26,251 nt of DNA. Origin: Candidatus Magasanikbacteria bacterium CG1_02_32_51 (GTDB lineage Bacteria; Patescibacteriota; Patescibacteriia; Magasanikbacterales; UBA922). The translations under genes and the position numbers were made by a program. The stretch lies in NCBI GenBank assembly GCA_001871435.1, contig MNVC01000036.1, positions 1 to 26,251 of the forward strand, written 5' to 3'. The notes below the pieces were generated by a model. It was given only the letters and a program-made list of their open reading frames with translations, was not told the origin of the DNA and searched no databases. Numbering within the stretch: the first letter of the stretch is position 1; the number at the start of each line of letters is the position of its first letter. Positions 1 to 7,535 of the stretch are shown here, piece after piece.

Positions 1-59
1 CAATAATGTATAAAATTGGATCCAATAAATCCAGCCCCTCCAGTAACTAGTAATTTCAT
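1..59 (-). CDS. NAD-dependent sugar-nucleotide epimerase/dehydratase, N-terminal fragment (RmlB-like)
   Basis: Only the first 19 codons are inside the window; the gene runs off the left edge. They read MKLLVTGGAGFIGSNFIHY, an N-terminal Rossmann beta strand plus the GxxGxxG dinucleotide-binding loop of extended short-chain dehydrogenases. The residues after the glycines (FIGSNF) resemble dTDP-glucose 4,6-dehydratase (RmlB) more than UDP-glucose 4-epimerase. If so, it would act in the cytoplasm making deoxysugar donors for envelope glycans, which suits the glycosyltransferase-rich neighbourhood. Family membership is well supported; the exact substrate cannot be decided from this fragment. Confidence 0.8.
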   Translation of the reverse strand, partial: MKLLVTGGAGFIGSNFIHY

Positions 60-63
60 AAAA

Positions 64-100
64 CATTCTGAACGAAGTGAAGAATCTATAGATCCTGTAT
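64..100. repeat. Degenerate REP-like palindromic element
   Basis: Bases 64-87 (CATTCTGAACGAAGTGAAG followed by AATCT) match the arm consensus of the element inside uvrA (22310-22435) at most positions. ATTCT at the left and AGAAT at the right can pair. A decayed second half (AGATCCT, then TTCGTCGCAT) follows. It lies just upstream of the partial epimerase gene. The family assignment is inferred from similarity between copies in this window. Confidence 0.5.
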
Positions 101-125
101 TCGTCGCATTAAAAATTAATTTATT

Positions 126-197
126 AATTTCACCTTATCACTTTATCACCTAATCACTAAACCACTCTAATGTTTATTAGTGTAAAGATTAGTGATT
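126..197. repeat. Degenerate 8-bp tandem repeat with inverted partner (possible terminator)
   Basis: Positions 126-165 are five consecutive 8-bp units, each ending CAC on the plus strand (minus-strand consensus GTGATWAR). A 9-bp stretch in them, 152-160, is perfectly complementary to 189-197 (AATCACTAA / TTAGTGATT), so the transcript of the upstream minus-strand NUDIX gene could fold a hairpin right after its stop. There is no clean T-tract, so a terminator role is only a guess. Confidence 0.55.
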
Positions 198-199
198 TA

Positions 200-736
200 T
201 TACATCAAATGATGTCTAACAAGCGACCAAGTTGCCATAGTCATTCCATCCCAAATTTCATTATTTCTAATCATTTCTTCCAAATCTTCTGGTTTGCGGT
301 ATAATATATCAATTTCCTCAGTATCATCTAAATGTTGTTCACCTTGAACTATAACATGTGCAATAAAAATATGACACTCATCTCTAAACAAACCGTTCAA
401 ACTGGAAAATACACCAACTTTTACAATATCTGTGGCAACGAAACCAGTCTCCTCAATTAATTCACCTTTAGCAGCATCTATAGGTAGTTGACCAAACTTT
501 AATCCACCAGCAGGAAACTCAATACTCTGTTTATCTTCCAAATAGCGATGTTGTAAAGTCAAAACTAATTTTCCGTCTGGCAACACAGGAACAATCATAG
601 CAGCGCCACCAGGTGTTTCACCATAAAAATAATCACCCACCTGCCCATTTGGTTTTTCATAAGTGTCATGTTTATATTTCCACCAAGGATTTTCGTGTAA
701 TGTTTCTTCTGATATTTTTCTCAAATGTTTGGGCAT
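200..736 (-). CDS. NUDIX hydrolase with a degenerate Nudix box
   Basis: A 178-residue protein of the NUDIX superfamily, which usually cleaves nucleoside diphosphates linked to another group. The layout resembles ADP-ribose or sugar-nucleotide pyrophosphatases: a beta-rich N-terminal part with GGAAMIVPVL near residues 43-52, then EFPAGGLKFGQ, then the helix AAKGELIEETGF. In the Nudix box (about 77-99) the glutamates of ELIEE (E92, E95, E96) are kept, but the first glutamate is Q83 and the usual arginine before the first E of REUxEE is G91. Such substitutions occur in some natural branches, so loss of activity is not certain. The start is 3 bp from the stop of the HIT gene, so the two are probably co-transcribed (HIT first) as a small nucleotide-housekeeping pair. 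Confidence 0.88.
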   Translation of the reverse strand: MPKHLRKISEETLHENPWWKYKHDTYEKPNGQVGDYFYGETPGGAAMIVPVLPDGKLVLTLQHRYLEDKQSIEFPAGGLKFGQLPIDAAKGELIEETGFVATDIVKVGVFSSLNGLFRDECHIFIAHVIVQGEQHLDDTEEIDILYRKPEDLEEMIRNNEIWDGMTMATWSLVRHHLM

Positions 737-739
737 ATT

Positions 740-1141
740 TTAAAATAATTTAAAATTTTCTTCCACACTTTCACTCCCCGGATTATTAACAATCGCATGC
801 ATATTGGTACCACCATCACCAACATAACGTGGCATAATATGAATATGTAAATGTGGAACAACTTGTCCACCAGCTTCACCATGATTCCAGCCTATATTGT
901 AACCATCTGGCTTCAAAACTTTGTCTAATTTTTCTTGAGCTTTTTTTACAGCCAACAAAAGATTTTTGACATGACTTTCATCCAATTCTAATAAATTTTC
1001 CGCATGAACTTTTGGGATTACCAAAGTATGACCTTTAGCACGAGGTGTAATATCTAGAAATGCCAAAGTAAAATCATCTTCATAAAGAGTATAATTTGGG
1101 ATTTCTCCAGCAATGATTTTGCAAAATATACAATTGTCCAT
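740..1141 (-). CDS. HIT family nucleotide hydrolase/transferase (Hint/HinT-like)
   Basis: 133 residues, the normal size for a histidine-triad protein. The active-site signature His-x-His-x-His is HLHIH at residues 97-101, followed by MPR. The N-terminal CIFCKIIAGEIP has the CxxC typical of bacterial Hint proteins (C4, C7), and the conserved FLDITPRAKGHTLVIPK segment lies at about 28-44. Family members act in the cytoplasm on nucleoside 5'-phosphoramidates or dinucleoside polyphosphates through a histidine-linked AMP. The gene is first of a two-gene unit with the NUDIX gene 3 bp downstream. No ribosome binding site is visible before the ATG, as for most genes here. Confidence 0.93.
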   Translation of the reverse strand: MDNCIFCKIIAGEIPNYTLYEDDFTLAFLDITPRAKGHTLVIPKVHAENLLELDESHVKNLLLAVKKAQEKLDKVLKPDGYNIGWNHGEAGGQVVPHLHIHIMPRYVGDGGTNMHAIVNNPGSESVEENFKLF

Positions 1142-1180
1142 ATTTTTATATTAATTATGACTATTACTATAATAAACCAA

Positions 1181-3355
1181 TCAAGATTTTTTTTCAAACA
1201 TCCAGACATACATTGGAAAACCTTCTAAGTCATAACCTAATAATTTGCTATCCAAATATCTCTTTTGTTCTAAACTAATAGAATCACTAGGAACAACCAA
1301 AAAACATCTTTTACTTCCTGTCACTTTAAAAGCATTATTCAACATTGAAAATTCAAAACTAGAATTTAATAAGGAATTATAAATATTAATTAATTCTGGC
1401 TGTGTAAATTGTCTATCAATAGGAAAACCTCCACCTACAACACTTTTTGCAGAAACATATTCAAGAGTCAACAAACTCCAAGGATCACTTATAATACAAT
1501 AATTTTTATCATCTTCAACAATATCATAAATATATTGCGAAGTATTATAATTATCCAATGATACTATTTTCATATCTGGACCAGAAGCATAGGCTGTTGT
1601 ACCAAACAAAATAGTCAAAACTATAAGAGAAAAACTAATTATTTTTTTATCCAAAATTTCTTTAAATATTTTAATATTATAAATAGCATAAAAAACTGTA
1701 AACAAAATAACTAAAGCTAATACTGGATCAAGCCTCCTTACAAACAAATGATCACCAGAAAAAAATATCCACCCATAAATATAACCCCCAACAACTAGAA
1801 AAGATAGAAAATTAACAATTTGCCATTCTTTCCTTTCTTCTTTTAAAAAAATATAAAAAGTACCTGAAAAAAATAAAATCCAAACAACTAACATTATCAA
1901 AACCACATGCCACCTAAAAATATTGAATATATTTGGTACAAAAGAAGTAATTGGCGTATGATTAAAAAAAATGTTACCTGTCAAAATATCACTACTTCTT
2001 ATTGCAATAGCATAAGTAAAACCAGACAAATGTCCAATCATTTGTTTAGTATTTAACAAAATATCTGACAAAGTGTTTATGATTGACAATTTAGTAATCC
2101 ACTCAAAAATCGGTATAAAAAATACTGCTGACGAAACCAAAACAATTCTAATTTTAGAAAACTTTATCCTGCTTAAAATAAAAGCAAAAAAAGTTATAAA
2201 TATAAATAATAAAAAAAATAATGTATATTGGAATAAAAGCAATGGCAAAAATAAAAATAACATTTTTTTCAAATTATAATTTTTATGCTTTATATACGAA
2301 AAAAACAAAAATAATAAAAACAAAAATAAAATAAAATCAAAACTTATAGGTAATGTAAAAGCGCCTAAAGCTTGAAAAGAAAAAACAAAAGTACTAGCAA
2401 ATACCAACCACAAAGCTGTCTTTTTGGAATCAAACAAAATAATACTAAGCAAATACAAAAAAATCGGAAAAAAAACACTCCACAAGATAGGTACCAACCA
2501 TTTGTTCACCTGAAGTAGATCCAGAGGTAATACTTCTGACAAAAAAATACTCGTTGCCCACAAATGGCCATAAGAATATTTATTTGGTATTAAAAATGTT
2601 TCTAAAACAGGCAAACCAAAAATACTACGTGACAAAGCTTCTTTACCAAAAATAACTGGCAACTCTAAATCACCATTGATCATTTTTTGCTCTACTGCCA
2701 TGTGTCTCCAGACATCTCCTCCCCAAGGCAAAGTATGTGACATAGGTAAATAAATATGTACAAAAAAAGCTAATATAATAAAAATAAACAAAGATATTTC
2801 TTTATTATGTAACAAATAAAGCAAAATTCCAGAAATAGAGCTCAAAACAAAAAAAATGAACAGATAAACAAATGGGATAGTTTGCCAAGGACTAGATAAA
2901 GAAACAACACTAATATTTTGTGACAAAATAAAAATTCCCAAGAAAAACAGTAACATAAAAAAAACAATCAAGCTTTTTACATAATTATTTTCTTGAAAAT
3001 AATTTGATACTTTTGAATATTCTTTAGTCTGTAAATTCTTATAACAAAAAACAAAAGTCAAAAAACTAGTAATAATAAAAGGATAAATTATTAGAGAAGA
3101 ATTCAAAGTATAATAAACTACAAAAATACTAGACACCAAACCAAGCAAACTAAAAACAGAAAAAAATCCTAATAAAAAATATACAAAAACCGAAAATTTT
3201 TCTGCAAATATAGCAGAAAAATTATTTTTCCAAATTTGTGAAGTAAAAAATAAAAAACTCAAAAATCCTACAAATTTGCTAATAGGAAAAGGAATAGCAA
3301 TCAAAACTAATGAAAGAATTGTTAATAAAAAAATTTTATTCTTGAGTAATATCAT
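1181..3355 (-). CDS. Large polytopic membrane protein, possible GT-C-type glycosyltransferase
   Basis: 724 residues, mostly hydrophobic, with roughly 14-17 likely membrane helices and a soluble C-terminal part of about 110 residues. After about six N-terminal helices comes a loop with GGDVWRHMAVEQKMINGDL (about 212-230; D214, H218, E222). Acidic/His loops of this kind on the outer membrane face recall the GT-C fold of polyprenyl-phosphate-dependent glycosyltransferases. The plus-strand gene 4013-6142 has the same spacing (GxDxxxHxAxExxI), so I infer that the two are distant paralogues. It starts 3 bp after the CDP-alcohol phosphatidyltransferase and is probably co-translated with it. The substrate is unknown, and an oligosaccharide-processing or purely structural membrane role remains possible. 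Confidence 0.7.
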   Translation of the reverse strand: MILLKNKIFLLTILSLVLIAIPFPISKFVGFLSFLFFTSQIWKNNFSAIFAEKFSVFVYFLLGFFSVFSLLGLVSSIFVVYYTLNSSLIIYPFIITSFLTFVFCYKNLQTKEYSKVSNYFQENNYVKSLIVFFMLLFFLGIFILSQNISVVSLSSPWQTIPFVYLFIFFVLSSISGILLYLLHNKEISLFIFIILAFFVHIYLPMSHTLPWGGDVWRHMAVEQKMINGDLELPVIFGKEALSRSIFGLPVLETFLIPNKYSYGHLWATSIFLSEVLPLDLLQVNKWLVPILWSVFFPIFLYLLSIILFDSKKTALWLVFASTFVFSFQALGAFTLPISFDFILFLFLLFLFFSYIKHKNYNLKKMLFLFLPLLLFQYTLFFLLFIFITFFAFILSRIKFSKIRIVLVSSAVFFIPIFEWITKLSIINTLSDILLNTKQMIGHLSGFTYAIAIRSSDILTGNIFFNHTPITSFVPNIFNIFRWHVVLIMLVVWILFFSGTFYIFLKEERKEWQIVNFLSFLVVGGYIYGWIFFSGDHLFVRRLDPVLALVILFTVFYAIYNIKIFKEILDKKIISFSLIVLTILFGTTAYASGPDMKIVSLDNYNTSQYIYDIVEDDKNYCIISDPWSLLTLEYVSAKSVVGGGFPIDRQFTQPELINIYNSLLNSSFEFSMLNNAFKVTGSKRCFLVVPSDSISLEQKRYLDSKLLGYDLEGFPMYVWMFEKKS

Positions 3356-3358
3356 AAT

Positions 3359-3982
3359 TTATATACCATGTCTAAATAAACTAACCAAAGCAAAACCTAC
3401 TGACAAACCCAAAATTATATTGGCAATATTAAGAAAAGATTGATTCTCAAAAACCAAAGCTATAAGCACACTACAAATTGCCAGTACTTGTAAAAACATT
3501 TTCATTTTCCCCCACAGATTGGCCATCCTCACAGTTTTGAACTTCACACGATAAATATAAGCAGTAATAATAAAAACAATTTCCATGCCCAAGACCACAA
3601 TCCCCAACCAAAAATCCAGATACTTAAACACCAAAAGTAATACCATAGAACCAATCAGAAGTTTGTCAGCCAAAGGATCCAATAGCATACCAAACTTAGT
3701 TATTTTGTTCTGTGTTCTGGCCAAAGAGCCATCTAAGGCATCAGTAAAAGCAACCAACAAAAATGATACAACACCAAATTCATAATAACCAAAAAGTATC
3801 AGCAAAAAAACAAAAGGCGTAGCACACACACGAAACAAACTTATTTTGTTTGGCGTAATATTTTTTGGTAAAAAACGCAAAATTGTCACTGCCAAAAAAT
3901 TATCGTGAGGATGAACCTCAGTAGCCGGCAGATATTCAAACAAATCAAAGTTTCTATTTTTAAAATCCTTGATAAAAGACAT
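3359..3982 (-). CDS. CDP-alcohol phosphatidyltransferase family protein (PgsA-like)
   Basis: 207 residues with the complete family signature DxxDGxxAR(x8)GxxxDxxxD at residues 81-106 (D81, D84, G85, A88, R89, G98, D102, D106), where the aspartates bind two metal ions and the CDP group. Four to six hydrophobic helices follow. The enzyme transfers a phosphatidyl or related group from a CDP-lipid to an alcohol at the cytoplasmic membrane; glycerol-3-phosphate (PgsA-like) is the commonest acceptor, but the sequence does not fix it. A soluble stretch of about 40 residues (LFEYLPATEVHPHDNF) precedes the first helix. It overlaps a divergent plus-strand promoter at its 5' end and is followed 3 bp later by the 724-residue membrane protein. 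Confidence 0.9.
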   Translation of the reverse strand: MSFIKDFKNRNFDLFEYLPATEVHPHDNFLAVTILRFLPKNITPNKISLFRVCATPFVFLLILFGYYEFGVVSFLLVAFTDALDGSLARTQNKITKFGMLLDPLADKLLIGSMVLLLVFKYLDFWLGIVVLGMEIVFIITAYIYRVKFKTVRMANLWGKMKMFLQVLAICSVLIALVFENQSFLNIANIILGLSVGFALVSLFRHGI

Positions 3983-3996
3983 AAATTTGCTATAAT
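3969..3996 (+). promoter_or_regulatory. Sigma70-like promoter with extended -10 for the 709-residue membrane protein
   Basis: TTGATA at 3969-3974, a 16-bp spacer, then TGCTATAAT whose TATAAT is at 3991-3996. The expected start of transcription is near 4003, only about 10 nt before the ATG at 4013, so the mRNA would be almost leaderless. The -35 lies inside the first codons of the divergent phosphatidyltransferase gene. Confidence 0.7.
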
Positions 3997-4012
3997 AGTG
4001 AAATTAAAGCTT

Positions 4013-6142
4013 ATGACAAAATTACTTAAAAAGTATATCATGTTTGCGACCATTATTACAACTCTTTTGCTCCTTGCTGTCTGGTATGTCCAAAATCCTA
4101 TTTTTGGCACTTTTGCTTATATTTTATATATAGTCTTCTTTGGTTATTCTTTAGGAACTTTTTTTATCAAACAGGAAAAATCATTTTGGAAGCTTTTTTT
4201 TGGGGTTATTGGTCTTATAGCTTTCATTACTTCCTTATTATCTTTCATCTACTGGTTTTATCAAATAGACAAAATCACTATCACCTTTGTTTATCTAATT
4301 ACATCAATAAAAATTATTTATTTATGTAGAAAAATAAATTTTGCCGATTTGGCTATTTTACAAAAATATCAAATAACTCTCAAAAAAATACCAGAATACC
4401 TAAAACAAAATATTCTAGCCATAATTATTTTACTCGGACAAATTATCATACTAACAGTAATATTTAGACATCGCTATGATGAGACCATCATTTCACCATG
4501 GACACTTTTTAGTAATAAAATATTTATTTTTTTCTTTTTAGTTTCAGCTCTTTTATTATTCTTTTTGCAAAGATCAAAATATCAGAAAACAAACCTGCTA
4601 CTTATAGTACTCCATACAGCTATTATTTTGAATGTAGCTTTTTTAGTTTTCAAAAATGGTTATGGCTTTGATCCTCATATTCATGAGGCCACAGAAAAAT
4701 GGATTAGAAAAAACTATTTTATCACTCCCAAACAACCTTATTATATCGGACAATATATGTGGGTAGTTTCCACCAATTTCATTACCAAATTATCTATTAC
4801 TTGGCTAGACAGAAGTATAGTACCATTGTTAGCATCTATTACTATTCCCCTCAGTCTTTATTTTGCTCTTCTAAAAAATAATTTCAGAAAAAAAATATTT
4901 CCAGCTCTACTACTAGTTTCACTTATCCCACTTAACTTTTTTATTTTTACTACACCAAACAACTTAGCACTATTAATATCTCTGATTATTAGTTCTTGGA
5001 TTTGGTATGAAAACCAATATGGTAATCCCCACACCAATATCTTTGGTATTCTAATCAATATACTCAACATTGCTATCCACCCTATTATTGGTTTACCAAT
5101 GTTTGTTATTTATTTAGCATCTATTGGCTACAAAAAAATAAATACCACTACTAAAAAAATATTTTATCCATTATACATTATTATTTTGACATTTACAGTT
5201 CCTCTAGCTCTTTATCTAAATTCTATTTTTCACAAAGGTTCTTTGCTTTTGAAAAATACTTTCCTAAATATCCAAGATTTTTTTAACATTTTTACCAGAC
5301 CTCATTATATCTTCATTGAACGTGGTCCAAAATTATTAAAACTTTTGTATTATTATCGCGATATTTTGAAACCACTGATGATAATAATAATTATTTTAGG
5401 TGTTTTCATCGCTCTAAAAAAATACAAAAAAAATATCACCTATTTTTTTATTGCTACTTTTTTAGCACTATTTACGTCAGCTTTTTTTATTATTACCTCT
5501 ATAGAATTCAAAGATGTCATTTCTTATGACCAAAAACTATATGGCATTAGACTTCTTGATTTAAGTCTAATATTATTTTTACCTTTTTTTGTTATTGCAC
5601 TTAGAGAAATATTTATAATATTAAAACACAAAATAAACTGGCAAATAATTGTGTCTATTTTTTTGGGCTTGCTACTTTTGCTTTCTTGGTTTTTTACTTA
5701 CCCAACTCGTGACAATATTTCAATCTACACTGGACAAAACTTGAGAAAAGCCGATTTGATTGCTGTCAAATTTATTGCTGACAGAAATAATAATCAAAAA
5801 GATTATATAGTTCTTACTAACCAAGCTGTTGCTACGGCTGCCTTGGTAGAATTTGGTTTTGATGGTTATTTATCAACTTCACAAGGTTTACAATATTTTT
5901 ATTCTATCCCAACAGGTGGACCACTCTATCAATATTTTAGACAAATGGCTTATGTTGTCAAAGTCCAAAGACAAGCAATGGAAGATGCTATGAAATTTGC
6001 CGGCGTCAAAAAAGCTTATTTTATCCATACTGACTATTGGAGCCCAGCTGGACAAATTCGCGATGATGCCAAAATAGATGCTGACAATTGGTGGGAACTA
6101 GATGATGGCAGAGTATGGGTCTATGAGTATATTTTGAAATAA
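4013..6142 (+). CDS. Large polytopic membrane protein, possible GT-C-type glycosyltransferase (paralogue)
   Basis: 709 residues from the ATG at 4013, chosen because it lies just after a good extended -10 promoter; longer reading would run back through that promoter and into the divergent gene. The protein is strongly hydrophobic with many membrane helices. It carries a loop GFDPHIHEATEKWIRKNYF (about residues 218-236; D220, H222, H224, E225) that matches the GxDxxxHxAxExxI spacing of the minus-strand protein at 1181-3355. The last ~110 residues are soluble and end in WWELDDGRVWVYEYILK. I infer a lipid-linked glycan transferase or related envelope enzyme. It converges with the GT4 gene with a 3-bp gap and no visible terminator between them. 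Confidence 0.7.
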   Translation: MTKLLKKYIMFATIITTLLLLAVWYVQNPIFGTFAYILYIVFFGYSLGTFFIKQEKSFWKLFFGVIGLIAFITSLLSFIYWFYQIDKITITFVYLITSIKIIYLCRKINFADLAILQKYQITLKKIPEYLKQNILAIIILLGQIIILTVIFRHRYDETIISPWTLFSNKIFIFFFLVSALLLFFLQRSKYQKTNLLLIVLHTAIILNVAFLVFKNGYGFDPHIHEATEKWIRKNYFITPKQPYYIGQYMWVVSTNFITKLSITWLDRSIVPLLASITIPLSLYFALLKNNFRKKIFPALLLVSLIPLNFFIFTTPNNLALLISLIISSWIWYENQYGNPHTNIFGILINILNIAIHPIIGLPMFVIYLASIGYKKINTTTKKIFYPLYIIILTFTVPLALYLNSIFHKGSLLLKNTFLNIQDFFNIFTRPHYIFIERGPKLLKLLYYYRDILKPLMIIIIILGVFIALKKYKKNITYFFIATFLALFTSAFFIITSIEFKDVISYDQKLYGIRLLDLSLILFLPFFVIALREIFIILKHKINWQIIVSIFLGLLLLLSWFFTYPTRDNISIYTGQNLRKADLIAVKFIADRNNNQKDYIVLTNQAVATAALVEFGFDGYLSTSQGLQYFYSIPTGGPLYQYFRQMAYVVKVQRQAMEDAMKFAGVKKAYFIHTDYWSPAGQIRDDAKIDADNWWELDDGRVWVYEYILK

Positions 6143-6145
6143 TAA

Positions 6146-7318
6146 TTACTTGTACAAATTTTCTAACTCTACAAAATAATTATCACTATTTTTCTTCAAA
6201 GCATCAATATCAAAATTCTCAGAAATCATTTTGATTTCTGTTTTGTTTTCTAGACACCACTGCATTTTTTCTGCCAAATCATTTTCTTTTTCCATATCAA
6301 AAAGCCAACCATTTTCCCCTACTTTTATAAACTCAGACAAAGAAGAATGATTACTAGCAAGTACTGGCACAGCAAAACAAAAACTTTCAAAAATTACTGT
6401 TGGATAATTCTCATAACAAATTGAAGGAAAAATTGTAACATCAATTTTGGCAAATATTTCTGGCAAATCTTCTCTACCAATTCGTCCGTAAAATTTTACA
6501 TTATCAAAATTCTGAAATTGTTTTTTCAATTCCTCCAATTGTGAGCCATCACCTACTATATGTAACTTAGCATTTTTTATATTTTTAAAAACTTTCACTA
6601 ATTCAAAAATTCCTTTGTGTTTTTCAATCTGTCCCAAATAAAGAAAATTAAATCCCTCATGTTTTTCTTTACCAAAATTATTTACAAGATTAAAAGTCAA
6701 AGGATTAATTAATAATTTGAATTTTGAATTTTCAAAAAAACCTTTTTCTTTATAAAAATTTAATAAAAATTGTGAAGGTGAAATGACAATATCTGGTGAG
6801 CCAACTAGTTTTTCCATCAACAAAATATGTATCTTAATAAACCAACCATTGTATCTCCAAGTTTTTTCTTTTGCTTTTAGAATAATTCCACTAGGCTCAA
6901 CAAGCTGTACATCGTGGACAGTATGGATATGTTTTATTTCTAATTTTTTGATTGTTTGTGGGATAAGAAAACTCAAACCCATCAAATTGTGTGTATGTAC
7001 CACTTCTGGTTTTTCTTTTTTCAAAATATTTTTTACTTTTGTAGCAATAAAGAAATTAAACATATCAAAAATATGCCAAATAAATTTGCAAACAAAATTG
7101 TGTTGATGCAAATCAAAATATAAAAAAATGTTTTTTTGCTTTAAATAATAAATTTTCAAATTATTTTTTTCAACAATTTCTGCTTGGTTTGGAGTAGAAG
7201 TAATAAGTACTACTTTATGGCCTTTGGACAACAAAAAATCAATAGTTATTTTGACTACTTGTTCGGCTCCCCCTCTAGCATATGGTTCATACAAATTGTG
7301 TATCAGACAAATCTTCAT
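6146..7318 (-). CDS. GT4-family glycosyltransferase
   Basis: 390 residues from the ATG at 7318; an upstream in-frame ATG at 7372 would add 18 residues, but homology begins at MKICLIHNLYEPYARGGAEQ, the usual GT4 N-terminus with its glycine-rich loop. Other landmarks are HTHNLMGL (108-115), HTVHD (132-136), SPSQFL (180-185), FLYLGQIEKHKG (225-236, start of the C-terminal Rossmann domain), IVGDGSQ (254-260) and the donor-binding EX7E motif E303-E311 in ENYPTVIFESF. It is a retaining GT-B enzyme that moves a sugar from a nucleotide donor to a lipid-linked or glycan acceptor on the cytoplasmic membrane face. The donor is unknown. The neighbouring membrane transferases suggest surface glycan assembly. 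Confidence 0.92.
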   Translation of the reverse strand: MKICLIHNLYEPYARGGAEQVVKITIDFLLSKGHKVVLITSTPNQAEIVEKNNLKIYYLKQKNIFLYFDLHQHNFVCKFIWHIFDMFNFFIATKVKNILKKEKPEVVHTHNLMGLSFLIPQTIKKLEIKHIHTVHDVQLVEPSGIILKAKEKTWRYNGWFIKIHILLMEKLVGSPDIVISPSQFLLNFYKEKGFFENSKFKLLINPLTFNLVNNFGKEKHEGFNFLYLGQIEKHKGIFELVKVFKNIKNAKLHIVGDGSQLEELKKQFQNFDNVKFYGRIGREDLPEIFAKIDVTIFPSICYENYPTVIFESFCFAVPVLASNHSSLSEFIKVGENGWLFDMEKENDLAEKMQWCLENKTEIKMISENFDIDALKKNSDNYFVELENLYK

Positions 7319-7463
7319 AAAAATACAATATTTAAACTTTTTTAAATTATACCATAAAACTAATATTATCATAACCTAGCAAAAAAACAACAGCTTTTAG
7401 ACAAATACCAAATATTGTTAACAAATTAAGCACAAAATATACACCAAAACAATATTTTTTAGC

Positions 7464-7492
7464 TTGTATTGAAATCAAATCTACGGTAATAT
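7464..7492 (+). promoter_or_regulatory. Probable dnaB promoter
   Basis: TTGTAT at 7464-7469, a 17-bp spacer and TAATAT at 7487-7492, giving a leader of about 37 nt before the dnaB ATG. No Shine-Dalgarno sequence is seen near the ATG. The rest of the 217-bp divergent spacer (7319-7535) is AT-rich without other clear features. Confidence 0.5.
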
Positions 7493-7535
7493 ACAGGAAC
7501 TAACAAATTTTATATCCACATTATATACGCATTTT

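Noticed and set aside
3905..4012. A longer start for the plus-strand membrane protein.
   Set aside because: It would overlap the divergent phosphatidyltransferase gene and place the start upstream of the strong promoter.
7319..7372. A longer start for the GT4 gene.
   Set aside because: The first 18 residues are not part of the conserved GT4 fold, which begins at MKICLIHN.
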